From assembly GCA_034770075.1 (NCBI GenBank), contig CM068383.1, positions 37,281,222 to 37,345,221 on the forward strand: a DNA stretch of 64,000 bases, given 5' to 3'. The notes below the pieces were generated by a model, which was not told the DNA's origin, searched no databases, and was given only the letters and a program-made list of their open reading frames with translations. The position numbers and the translations under genes were made by a program. Of this stretch, positions 21,320-32,069 are shown in pieces. Each line of letters begins with the position of its first letter. The first letter of the stretch is position 1. The stretch comes from Aralia elata (lineage: Eukaryota; Streptophyta; Magnoliopsida; Apiales; Araliaceae).

Positions 21320-23094
21320 GTATAATCTTTTTAAAATTTTATTAATAGTTTTGTTTCACTGTATATGGTTTTTAGTTTCATGTAGGTGAATTATTTTCTA
21401 AAAGCATGAATTAGTTGATGTGATTGATAGTAAACAAGTATTAGATGATTTCATGATGATTATAAACCAATTTACATGAATTAATCCATGAAAGCATGTT
21501 TTAAAATTGAGTTTTTGGTTTACAGAGTTCTATTTTCATGTATGGCATATATGTATGAAAATTGATGTTCAATTTGGTTATTAATCGGTAAATTGACATT
21601 TGATTATGATTATATAATAAACAACGAAAAGAATGCAAGTGGAATGGATTAAAATGGTTGAAAAATGAGTTTACAATGGTTAATTTTATTAAAATGGCTA
21701 AAACATGAATATTTGGTTTAAACAGAGTATTTTTAGTTCAATTTGGTTGGTTATGTCTATTATAATGGTTAGAATGTTTAGAAACATGTTGGGTAATTGT
21801 TTTATATTGTATTTGATATCTGGGTATGTTTAAACTATGTGTTGGATGGTAGAATTCGAGAAATTTGGCCAAATTTGGCCTAAGTTTTCACTAGTTCGCG
21901 AACTGTAGAAGGTGACAGTCGAGTCTACCGCCTCAGCGGTAGAAATGAACTTGAAGTATCGCCCCGGCGGTCTTGTCGCCTCGGCGGCATATTTGAACTA
22001 TGTTCCTCGCCCCAGCGACAGCCTTGTCCCGGCGACGGTTTTGTATAGAAATCCACCGCCCCGGCGGTGGAACAGTAACTGAAAAAAAAATATTAAAATT
22101 TATTTATTTGTTTTGTGATATTGCTATGTTGCTATATGTATGTTTAAAACCTATATTGAGGTATTAAATGACCAATGAGATACCACGAGGGTTGTTAGCA
22201 AATATTTGTGGAATATCGAATGTCAATCGAGATGGTACAATAAAATAGGATAAGAACAAGACTTAAAATGTATATAAATCTGTAACTAATTATCGTTATC
22301 ATTTTGTAATCAAAATGTATAGGGTGATTAAGGGACATGCATTATTTAAATCTGTAATCTACGCTCGAGGCAAGTTTTTCACCCTTAATCTTATTATTTC
22401 GTTTAAAGCAAGTTTAATTTCATTGAGCCAACTTATTAACCTTAGCTTATTGTTATTCAAGCAAGGTTGTTATCATGTCAAGTACTTATGTATTATTCAA
22501 GTCATTTGTTATACGATCATTGATCATTATTCAGACTTTGATTATAAATTCTATTGGACAACTTCATTGATGAATCAAATGCTTTAGTGACTAGCAAACC
22601 CTTATTGATTCAGCTAGTCCTTAGTTGATGAACGTTCTAAAGACTTAGAATATTTTTTTAATAATTGTTCCGAACCAAGTTCCTTTTGGTACGGATTCTA
22701 ATACTAGACTGAGATGAACAACCCTAATATAGGGGATTAATTACGCGACAGCGTTAAAATATTTGTGCACAATACATTGTACAAAGGGTTGATCCCCCTG
22801 AGTACGAGATGGATGGTCCATAGTCTATAAGACTGTTAAAGGTTACAGTAGAAATACTTGATAACCTAGGACATAGTTCGAGGTCTTGTGACCCTCAGAT
22901 ACACTTTTAATCCTGAATCTATATTCAGTTCTTGAGCTAAGCTTTCTATTGAGTTTTCAGATCTTGACTAGTTTTTGATTGAATTTAGAAAAACTATTAT
23001 ACCTCGGTTGAAATATATTTCATTGATTACTCAATTATAATTATTATCATACTTGTGGGCAATTGTTTGCTCACTATTGCATTAAACATTGCAG
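21320..23094 (+). other. Candidate intron inside C's LTR
   Basis: Donor GAAG|GTATAA and acceptor TTAAACATTGCAG bound 1775 bp of AT-rich DNA. The position and flanks match the candidate intron of A. Confidence 0.45.
21924..22070 (+). repeat. GC-palindrome array in C's LTR
   Basis: At least four GC-rich hairpin units, including TACCGC-CTCA-GCGGTA and the perfect CCACCGCC-CC-GGCGGTGG at 22053-22070. It lies about 600 bases after the donor, as in A. Confidence 0.75.
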
Positions 23095-23156
23095 CTAAGA
23101 TAGAGAAGTCGGACGAACCGTCCACGAGTAAAGGCAAGGGCAAGATGCCGAAGTAG
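23095..23156 (+). other. Lysine-rich mini-frame after the LTR acceptor (C)
   Basis: Reads AAKIEKSDEPSTSKGKGKM, then a stop three codons later (TAG 23154-23156). It matches the frame and ending of A and G. Confidence 0.45.
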
Positions 23157-23415
23157 CGAAAGACCTGTTATCCAATGAGTGTTTACTTGTAACAAAACTT
23201 ATTTAATTTTATGTTTTTATTCCGCATTGATGTAATAGAGGTTAGATAACATGGGATTTATTTGATTAAGAGATTGGAGATGTAACCCCTTTTGTGGGAA
23301 GATGTTTTATTCAGTTTAATTATATTATCTTAATCATGGGTAGTTAGTAATGAATGTATGCTATAGTGAACACCAAATCTGTGGAGTTGAAGTACCCGGA
23401 TTTGGGGGTGTCACA

Positions 23416-24073
23416 CAATGACCTTCCCATGCTGCATCATCACGCATCCAAGGCCTTTATGTGACGCATCACTGTACACTACAAATCCCCCTGTATTATC
23501 TGGTAGTGGTAACACAGGTGCTTCACTAAGTTTCTTCTTCAACTCCAAGAAACTCTCTTCGCACTTATCCGTCCATACAAACTTTACAATTTTCCTTGTC
23601 AAATTTGTTAACGGTGTCGCTATCTTTGAAAAGTTCTGAATAAATCTCCGATAGTAACCCGCTAATCCCAAGAAACTTCGAACTTCTGTCGGCGTCCTTG
23701 GTTGCTCCCAGTTTATTACTGCTTCTACCTTCACAGGATCCACTGATACACCATCTTTGTCAATTACGTGCCCCAAAACCTGCACCCTTTGTAGCCAAAA
23801 TTCACACTTGGAAAACTTTGCATATAGCTTCTCCCTTCTTAGCGTTTCCAGGGCTATCCTCAAATGCTCGATGTGTTCCTCCTCTGTCTTCGAGTAGACT
23901 AAAATGTCATCTATGAAAACGACAACAAATTTATCTAGGTATTGCTTGAACACTCGGTTCATTATGTCCATAAATGCTGCTGGCGTGTTCGGCAGCCCAA
24001 ACGATATCACCAGAAACTCAAAGTGTCCATATCGAGTTCTGAATGCTGTCTTTGGAATAGCTCCCTGCCTCAC
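23416..24073 (-). pseudogene. RT core and RNase H start of D
   Basis: RT motifs VISFGLPNTPAAFMD and FIDDILVYS, LGHVIDKDG, VRSFLGLAGYYRRF, then RNase H VVYSDASHKGLGCVMMQHGKVI, cut after the first base of the next codon by C's insertion. It is one base out of frame with the preceding fragment. Confidence 0.9.
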
Positions 24074-24075
24074 CT

Positions 24076-24585
24076 TCAGTTGGTGATATCCCTCCTCAAG
24101 TCAATCTTCGAAAAGTATTTCGCTCCCTTCAACTGGTCAAACAGATCATCAATTCTGGGCAGCGGATACTTATTCTTATTGGTAACCTTATTCAGTTCCC
24201 TGTAGTCAATACAGAGCCTTAACGATCCATCCTTCTTCTTCACGAACAGTACTGGCGCTCCCCACGGAGATACACTCGGACGAATATACCCCTTGTCTAG
24301 CAACTCCTGTAGTTGAACCATCAGTTCTTTCATCTCCACCGGTGCCATCTTGTACGGTGCCTTTGAGATCGATGCGGTTCCCGGTACCAAGTCGATCACA
24401 AATTCCACTTCTCTATCCGGCGGTAAACTCGGTAACTCATTTGGGAAAACATTTGGGAATTCCCTTACTACAGGTATCTGACCCATTTTACTCCCTACTC
24501 TTTGAGTATCAACCACATGAGCCAAATAACCTATGCAACCTTTCCTTAGCAATTTCTTCGCTTGCATCATCGTCAGACAACAAGA
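24076..24585 (-). pseudogene. Protease-RT linker and RT N-terminus of D
   Basis: MMQAKKLLRKGCIGYLAHVV, FPNVFPNELPSLPPDREVEF and WGAPVLFVKKKDGSLRLCIDYRELN, ending in SKIDLR. A base lost near 24085 breaks the frame at the first catalytic motif of RT. An in-frame stop at 24586 lies upstream. Confidence 0.88.
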
Positions 24586-24990
24586 TTATCTCGGTGATTT
24601 ACTACCGTAAAATATGACCTTCGACTTAGTCGGGGTCTTCAGGTGTATACTTTTCTTCTGACAGTCAATCACAGCCCCATGACTAGACAACCAATCCATC
24701 CCAAGAATTACATCAAATTTTCCTACTCGTATCGAAATTAAATTTACGCTCAGTTTATACCCGTTTATCTCAGCACAACAATTTCTATGGATGTATTCCA
24801 CAAGAATAACTTCTTTATTAGCTACTTCCACATTCATAGGATTCTCTAATTTCTCAAGAGGTAAATTTAACCGTTTAGCAAAATCTTCGGAAACAAAGGA
24901 ACAGGTAGCACCCGAATCAAATAACACATATGCACTGATATTATTGATTGAAATAATACCTGACACCACGTCCTTCGATTCCATCGCATC
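24586..24990 (-). pseudogene. Aspartic protease of D
   Basis: Active site LFDSGATCSFVSEDFA, an HRNCCAEINGYKLSV strand pair and VILGMDWLSSHGAVIDC. It starts after a TAG at 24991 (Gln in G) and ends at a TAA at 24586. Confidence 0.88.
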
Positions 24991-25614
24991 CTACACAGTC
25001 ATGTTGAAGGTGCGTGCTACTGGTCTGTTCTGTTGTGTTGGTCCTCCGATAGTCAGCTTACTGTTGTTCCCTTGGTTAGCACTGCCTGCATCGCTCTTCC
25101 TCTTTGGGCAATCCTTCTTCTGATGATCTGAAGCGCCACAAGAAAAACAACTTCCTGCCTTCGCCTTTGGGCATTGTGGGGCAATGTGCCCCGGTTGACC
25201 ACAGTTAAAACAAACTCCTTTTCCTTTCATGCATTCTCCAAAGTGATTCCTTCCACATTTCTCGCATTTATTGCCCTTCTTTGCATCCCCTCCGGACTTG
25301 CTTCCTGGCATCTGACTGTCGTTCCATTTTCTCTTATTTGGGTTACTTCCCCCACTGCTACCTTCCTTATGACCGTCATGGCTCTTCTTCTTTTTCTGAT
25401 CTTGGTTGTACCTTGTCAAAGCTTCATATCCTCCCTCAGCAATGATTGCTTTCTCAAGTAGCGTAGAAAATGTGTTGATCTTCAAAACTGCAACCTTACT
25501 ATACACCCAAGGTTTCAGTCCTTGTTCAAATCTCTTCGCTCGCCTAGCTTCGGTGTCCATATGATGTGGAGCAAACCTAGCTAACTCGTTAAATTTTGCG
25601 GCATACTCCGCAAC
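24991..25614 (-). pseudogene. gag C-terminal part with three zinc knuckles of D
   Basis: Completes the capsid domain (EYAAKFNELARFAPHHMD, RRAKRFEQGLKPW), then a lysine-, glycine- and serine-rich basic linker and three CCHC-type knuckles: CEKCGRNHFGEC, CFNCGQPGHIAPQC and CFSCGASDHQKKDC. A and G have the first knuckle damaged. It lies between stops at 25615 and 24991 in one frame. Confidence 0.88.
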
Positions 25615-26091
25615 TTACATGCTTCCTTGCTTTAGTTCCAAGAACTTTATCTCCATACTTGCCTGCATGCTTGCTGGAAAGTAATTTTCGAAAAACAGCT
25701 CCTTGAAACGAGCCCATGCAATCGTACCTTCCCCAGCTCGACCTTTGTTTGCCTTCCACCAGTAATTTGCCTCACCTTTCATCATGAAAGTGGCAAAAGA
25801 CGTCTTCTGTTCCTCGGCCACTCGTGCGACCTCAAAAACTTTCTCCATTTCTTCTACCCATGTCTGGGCTTCAATCGGATCCGTAGTCCCACGAAACTCC
25901 GGTGGCCTTACTAATTTGAAGTCCTTAAAGTTCGCCATGTGTCTTCCTGGCTGATCAACCGCAGCGGCTGGTCTGCCCTGCATTGCTTTGGCTAACAAGT
26001 TCACAAAAGTCCTCATAGGGTCTGCCTGACCCTCCTCGTTATTCACCGACTCTTCTGCCCTTGTATATCGGGGTTGTCTTCTCGGCGGCAT
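25615..26091 (-). pseudogene. gag N-terminal part of D
   Basis: Starts MPPRRQPRYTRAEE, a basic N-terminus like A. The capsid part includes ANFKDFKLVRPPEFRGTTDP and FATFMMKGEANYWW, without the frameshift seen in A. It ends at a TAA at 25615. The ATG is preceded by TTTTCTTTTAAACAGACA, an acceptor-like sequence. Confidence 0.88.
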
Positions 26092-26488
26092 TGTCTGTTT
26101 AAAAGAAAACCGTCGGCTTTTACTAATAGATTTATGCCATATGCAAAAAGTCATTTAAGTCGACAATCAAAAGTAAAAAGCATCTATCAAACACGTTTGA
26201 TTTAAATAAAACAACTGCATTTATAATCATACACCACTGTTTTAATACAACAACAGTCAACATGAGGCATGCTTCTATAAACGCTAAATGACATTGTCTG
26301 CCAATCATTAAATATCCCCTAACAAACAAAATTGGGGAATAATAACCTTCCACCCCTCTAATAGAAACAAAATTGGGGGTTCAACTACTATCCCATGCGT
26401 GCTGCAAGCATAGGGATTTACAACATAAGTATGCCCCTATTATAACAAAAGTGGGACCTACTACAAATATAATGCTAAAAGTAACACA

Positions 26489-27298
26489 TCACCTCTTGCT
26501 GTGGCGAAGTGCAACTCGGAGCTCCCGTCGAGCCAGCCTGTCGACCACTCGGCGCCTAATCATGCGCCTGCTGCTCTCCTCATCCCTGGGGTACCTCCTT
26601 ACCCTGTCCCTCAGTCTGCCAATGGAAGTAGTCAAGCCTAAACGGAGGGAATCAATCTCTGAAGTCCGGGATGCCAACTGCTCTATAGCCTCATCTTTCT
26701 CCAGACGAGTAGTCTCCAGCTGATCCTCTACCCGCTCTATCTGTCCTACCAACACCACATTCCTCTCTAAGAGGTCATAAACCATAACACCAAGCTGAAC
26801 AGAAGCCCCACGCCGACCGTGAACCTCTGCCTCTAGCTTGGCAATCCTCTGGTCCTTTTCCTGTAACTTCTGGGTCAACTCAGCCTTTTCTCCTAAAGTC
26901 TGATACGCTAATGACCTGTACTGCTCCTCTCGGTCCTGGTGGTCCTGGTTCTGCTCCTCTAAGTGGGATACTCGATTCTCGAGCTCTTCATTCCTAGTTG
27001 TCAGCTCTTCGATGATGTCACTAGCAGTAGTGCCCATGCCATCTGCATACTCAGGTGGCTCATCCTCCTCCGTCATTGGATCCTCCTCAGGGTCCTCATC
27101 CTCCCCCTCACCGTTTACCAATCTCAGCACTCTTCCAGTAACTGGGTCCTCCTCAGATCCATACTCGGCCTCAAACTCATCCCTAGTGTCCATCATCTCT
27201 GGCTCACTCGGCTGCACCTCCACTAAATGCCCTGCGTCCACATGAATGTCTGTGAACTCCACCTCTCTAGCAGGACTGTACTCTCCCATCTTAGACAT
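26489..27298 (-). CDS. ORF1 of D: acidic coiled-coil accessory protein upstream of gag
   Basis: An intact frame of about 269 residues from MSKMGEYSPAREVEFTDIHV. I chose this ATG because it directly follows TGTAGG, exactly as in G. Residues about 30-90 are acidic, about 95-235 form a long predicted coiled coil (ENRVSHLEEQNQDHQ, QRIAKLEAEV), and the C-terminus is arginine-rich (RDRVRRYPRDEESSRRMI). It shares DIHV, the acidic block, the coiled coil and the YP...RR tail with ORF1 of A and G but diverges more. It is uninterrupted although the neighbouring gag-pol is broken. Function unknown. Confidence 0.72.
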   Translation of the reverse strand: MSKMGEYSPAREVEFTDIHVDAGHLVEVQPSEPEMMDTRDEFEAEYGSEEDPVTGRVLRLVNGEGEDEDPEEDPMTEEDEPPEYADGMGTTASDIIEELTTRNEELENRVSHLEEQNQDHQDREEQYRSLAYQTLGEKAELTQKLQEKDQRIAKLEAEVHGRRGASVQLGVMVYDLLERNVVLVGQIERVEDQLETTRLEKDEAIEQLASRTSEIDSLRLGLTTSIGRLRDRVRRYPRDEESSRRMIRRRVVDRLARRELRVALRHSKR

Positions 27299-27537
27299 CC
27301 TACAGTCATAGACAAAAACAAATAGACAGCAAGATGTCAGTGCCACAATAAAATATATTCATTGATAAAATGAAATGATATTTTATCATGCACAACTCGG
27401 CTCAATGGACTTCTACAATCCACCTCCAGACATGACCATCAAATGAATCTCCTCGATCCATCACCTAGCATACTCAATACGAATTTAATACTAAGGTTAT
27501 AACCTAGGTTTCACATTCCTAAAGTTTATAACCTAAA

Positions 27538-27549
27538 GCTCTGATACCA
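27538..27549 (-). other. Primer binding site of D (initiator-Met tRNA type)
   Basis: Minus strand TGGTATCAGAGC, a perfect match, three bases inside the 5' LTR. Confidence 0.92.
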
Positions 27550-27786
27550 ACTTGTGACACCCCCAAATTCAGGTACCAATACCTCGAATTTGGTGCTCAC
27601 GATAAAATACATCCATACACCTCTAAACAACATAAATCAACTAATGCGGAATAAAATAAACATATGTTGTTCATTACAAAAGGTTTACTATGGTCCCAAG
27701 GTCTATAACCTTAAATAAATACATCGCAGACTATATTAATAATACAAAACTATTCCACGATTACATAACGGGATAGTACAATATAA

Positions 27787-27839
27787 CTACTCCGTAAGCT
27801 TTCCTTTGCCTTTATCCGCTTTGGAACTTCCCGGCTTAA
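27787..27839 (-). other. Lysine-rich mini-frame after the LTR acceptor (D)
   Basis: Frame AVKPGSSKADKGKGKLTE then TAG (27789-27787), directly after CCTATTGCAG. It is shorter than in A, C and G, but the KGKGK ending and the stop are kept. Confidence 0.42.
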
Positions 27840-29968
27840 CTGCAATAGGTTCATGATATAGCAAGGGTGAGCAACTACTTTGCTCAACAAGTTTAAAAGC
27901 AAGAAGAAGATATATCATGAACGAATAAGAATAATAGCTACATAGATCAACAATTTATGAACATTGATGAAATAACTGAAATGACATAATCAAAGTCCAA
28001 ATGAATCAATGAATAATGATTATTTATTACTGAGTGGTCCAACCGACCATGAACTTGGCCAAAGAGTCAATCATTCAACTAACTCTTTTAAAAACCTGGC
28101 CCCGTCAGTTGTACTCGAGGGGGTCAGCCTCTTGTACACCATGAATATGCATAACATTTAACTCTGACTGCATCGAATAACCGACACATTATAATCCCCT
28201 AATAAGGGTTGCTCTCTCAGTCCAAGAATCCGTACCAACTACTGGTTTGGATAGCTTTTAAAATAATAACATGTACATGTCTAGCCGAAACGAATGGCGT
28301 AGACTATCTCCTTAAACAGTTCATGAATGAAGAACTTAAACGTTTCACAATCCAACAATAGATAATGAATTCAAATGCATAAGCAGCGAATATCAATAAT
28401 TATCTTGGAGGTGGAGTAATTGACAATAATTAATCCACTAATATGATTCAAAAGTAATAACTCCATTTGAGTCATGAAACTTGCAACAATATACAACACC
28501 TGTATAAAATATGAAACCTGTTCAAAATATAATTTGAGTAAGGTTAGGGAAACTTTCCCAACACAAGGGTTAGACAAGCGTTAGGAAACTTGCCTGGTGC
28601 GTCTGCTACAGTATTACAACACACACTCCTTAATAGCCTACACAATTAAGTACATATCTACATAACAATTAGTCACATACCGGATATCCAATAATAGTTT
28701 ATACTACTCTATGATGTTTCATTCTTATTGCAAACATAATATTAAACAATATTATACACACTAGTTACGGCGTTACGACGCTTGCACGCCTATATGCCCA
28801 ACTTGCTTATTCGAATGTCCAAGCGACACACAATTGTGTACGCCTAACACGCCAATTCGATTAATCTAATACTTCATGGTTAATGCTAAGTATAATTATA
28901 GATCATAAAAATCATTTTATGAAAGTTAGAACATCATTTTACATTATCAGGAGCATTACATGTGCTTACGCGGATGCCCGACACCCTCCGATTGCCCCCA
29001 ATTACACATCAGTCCTATAAATGGCCAATTTAGGCCATGCTACAGACCTCAAATTGAAAAACTCAAAGAACGAAAGTTTTAGGTCTACTCGTTCTCTTTC
29101 CGAATCATCTTGAATCAACTCAATCCGAGTTCGTATGAGAACGTTACACCCATTTTACTAAAGGACGTTAAAGTTGTTTGCACAGTCTCTTGTCCAGCGC
29201 CTTAGGCGCTCCAAATGGCCTATGACCAGCGCCTAAAGCATTCTCTCACAGTAGCTGGACTCGTGGCCAGTGCCTAGCCAGCGCCTTAGGCGCTCGGCCT
29301 GAGTCCCTAACCCGTTTTGCTTCCCGGAATGCTCTGTTTTGGTGTTCTAGGCCTATCTTGCTTCCAACCACCATAAGTCCCTCAATACACGTTTAAATTG
29401 GTCTGTTCCGGACTCTATGGACTCCTAAGACATAGAGCTACAACATATAAAAAATTTAGAGTTAGCCGATACCATTAACATGGCCAAATCTTAGGCCAAA
29501 GTATCAACTCATGTTATGTTTTCGTGTTCTTGGTGTTTTTGGCGTTCTTCACAAAAATCATCACTAAATCTTTGTTTTAATCCCTTTTTACTCGAATCCA
29601 GTTGGGTTAACTTGGTAACCCATGGAACTACAATACCATAACAACAAACAAATTAAACCAACACGAAAAATTAGCTACAAATTGTCCAAAACAGTCCATA
29701 GGTACGGTCCAAGATTTGTTCAAAATGTCCATTGTTCTTCATGTTCTTCATCCTCCTTAAGCATAGGTACGGATTTATTGCATTTTTGTTCTACTTTGAT
29801 GTTATTAATGGCTTATATAAACTCTTAACAACATTTACAAACAATCACAACAAACAAAAACACCAAGAATCGCCAAAAATCTGACCCACAAGCTTAAGAG
29901 CTCAAAACTAAGAAAAACTTGAAGAACTCATCAAGAAATCGAATGGAAAGAATTTGATTGGTGTTTAC
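27840..29968 (-). other. Candidate intron inside D's LTR
   Basis: Donor TAGAG|GTAAAC and acceptor CCTATTGCAG bound 2129 bp. About 260 bases upstream of the donor contain no ATG on the sense strand. Confidence 0.45.
29196..29294 (-). repeat. AGCGCCTTAGGCGCT palindromes in D's LTR
   Basis: The 15-base palindrome occurs at 29196-29210 and 29280-29294, with a decayed copy between (CAGCGCCTAAAGC). It lies about 670 bases after the candidate donor, as in A and C. Confidence 0.75.
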
Positions 29969-30912
29969 CTCTATAAATCCTTCCTAGATGATTACGAAGC
30001 TTGGCTAGGATTGATTTTGAGGGTCCTCCTTGCTTGGATTCTCTTCTTCTTCCTCCCGTGCCTTCTTCTTCTTCCTCCTTCCTTTTTCCGACGACCTTCT
30101 TCTCTTTTTCCGGCGACCTCCGGTGACTTCCTTCTCCTTTCTCTTCTACAGCTCTCTCTCTCTCTCTATCTATCTCTATCAGCTGAGCAACTTGGAATGG
30201 AATGGATTGAGAGTTGAATGAATGATTATTAGAGAAGTGGAGGAATTTTGGGAGAAAGTGGGAGTGAGGCTCAAGGTGGCCAAATTCAAAAGCTTGCCGG
30301 CAATACTCCCAACTCTCTCATTTCCTAGCAATTTGATTGGTCCAAAATGAGGGATTGGTTCCCTCTTAGAGTGACAAGCCAAAATTAACACCCAAATATA
30401 CCAAAATTATATCCGAAAACTCCCACTTTTGTACCAAAACTGGTAAATAACTCTACCCAAAATTAAAATGGGTATTACCATAATTATTGGGATGGGTAAA
30501 AATAATTATTATGGGATTTGTCCAAATATTCGGAACACCCATTTAATACATTTCGGATACGAATAAAATTATGTATCAGCTCAAATAAAATTTTCAACAC
30601 TTGAAAAAATTATTCGTACGCATACACGTATTTATAAAATTTATTAAAGTCGAAAAAGACACAAAAAAATTATCGCGTGAATAGTACCTCAGGAAACGTG
30701 CCCCGTGAATAGTGATTTAGCGACGCTACGCGAAATCAATTATTCACTTAAACAAAACTATAACACGTAAAATTTTATGCATTTACATAATCCAGGTTGT
30801 CACACAACCCTTAAACATGCAACATAAAAAAAATATTAATAAAATATAATATATCCATTAATATTCAAAAATTCGAATTATAAGAAAAATTCTAAAATTC
30901 CCGGTCGTTACA

Positions 30913-32055
30913 ACACTTAAGCGTCGAAACGTCATGACAGGAAATAGATGACTTAAGTGGTGTTTTAATCTCAATTAATCAAACGCTATAAGTAACGAAT
31001 CAGAGTTTAGGTAAAGCAAGAATGTGCGTTGACCATGTAACTAATTGATACATGTATGTGCATTTATATGTTTAGGAAATACGACGAAGCAAAATGTACA
31101 GATGATTTTAACTGACGAATCGAAATGTAATCATGGACGTTCAAGGAACGTATAAATGCAAGCCAAGGCAAGTTTCTCAGTTTATTTCTGTGAACTTATA
31201 TTTGCTATAAGTAATTCTTAGTATAATAATATGCTTACAATTATGTAAATGTTCATGATTTGCATTATGTTGCTCCATGAGTTATTAAAGTCAATATATG
31301 ACTAAGGTGATTTGAGTTATGGAACTCAATTTATTTTAAAACATGAGATATATGAATGATGATAAGCTTGATGGTATTAGAGGTATAATGCATGAAGCAT
31401 AGATAGATGCTTTGTTTAGAATTATGATGCATGTATGATTTGAATATGAAACTATGTGCTATGTGAAGCATGATAGACTGTTAAATTTGCTGGGCTGTCA
31501 AGCTCAACCTTGCAAAAACACAATTTTTGCAGATTCACGATGCAATGCCAGACTTTAGCTTTCAAGATGATAACATCTAGAGGACGCGCAAAGGAATCCA
31601 TTTCCTTTATCTAGAAATTGTATTGAATCATGATGATGGTTCTTGACATGTGTAACTAACTGATATGTAACATTGAAATTATTCAATAAATAGAGAATGA
31701 TCATTTTGAGTTTGAAAGATAGAATCATAGCTACCTTGAGAATTAAAGTGTTATAGTAATAACACTATACGAAAAAAACATGTATGAGGGATTGAGCTGC
31801 ATAGACTCATATCTACTCTAACAAAAATGAATCATAGAAATGAATATGATTCTGGAATTTATAATCGTAAAGGTTGCGATTCAGGGAACGAAAGAAAGAA
31901 AGATATAAAAAAAATTTTAATCATCCGCATTTTCAGCTGTTATTTCATCTAAGTATAAAGTGAAGTTGAATCAAGATAGTATTTAACGCACAATATCGGG
32001 ATTAAGAATAGTCCTGATTTTGGATTAAGTTACTCCCGATTTTGGGGGCGTTACA
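30913..32055 (+). repeat. 5' LTR of E, right part
   Basis: Matches 37165-38301 nearly base for base. The left 2.2 kb should lie left of the D insertion, outside the window. Ends GGGGGCGTTACA. Confidence 0.92.
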
Positions 32056-32057
32056 CT

Positions 32058-32069
32058 TAGTATCAGAGC
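32058..32069 (+). other. Primer binding site of E (initiator-Met tRNA type, one mismatch)
   Basis: TAGTATCAGAGC against the consensus TGGTATCAGAGC, two bases after the LTR end. Confidence 0.8.

Larger units (their letters stand above)
18690..23415 (+). mobile_element. Element C: Tekay-type chromovirus, right part, interrupted by B
   Basis: Begins inside RNase H (GYPTHDLELAAVV in the correct frame) and continues through integrase and chromodomain to a full 3' LTR. The 5' LTR, gag, protease and RT should lie upstream of the window. It inserted into D's RNase H; the target duplication should be CAATG (23416-23420). Confidence 0.92.
20599..23415 (+). repeat. 3' LTR of C
   Basis: 2817 bp, TGTAACGAATGC to GGGTGTCACA. 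It contains an AUG-free purine-rich leader (about 21141-21319), a donor at 21320, a GC-palindrome array (21924-22070), the CCCT-AGGG core (22722), a CAG acceptor (23094) and the lysine-rich mini-frame. Confidence 0.9.
23416..30912 (-). mobile_element. Element D: Tekay-type chromovirus, minus strand, interrupted by C
   Basis: A complete 5' LTR, primer site, ORF1, gag, protease, RT and the first part of RNase H. Integrase, chromodomain and 3' LTR should lie upstream of the window. Its 5' end at 30912 abuts E's LTR (30913 corresponds to 37165), so D inserted in E; the target duplication should be ACACT. The visible gag-pol has three stops and one frameshift. Confidence 0.92.
27553..30912 (-). 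repeat. 5' LTR of D
   Basis: 3360 bp, minus-strand TGTAACGACCGGG to GGGGTGTCACA. In sense order it has an AUG-free purine-rich leader (about 30230-29969), donor (29968), GC palindromes (29294-29196), GCAAGTTTCC repeats (28600-28550), a CCCTTATTAGGGG core (28200), acceptor (27840) and the mini-frame. Confidence 0.9.

Noticed and set aside
29954..30221. Serine- and phenylalanine-rich frame in D's LTR
   Set aside because: It is the complement of the purine-rich leader of D; no protein motif.
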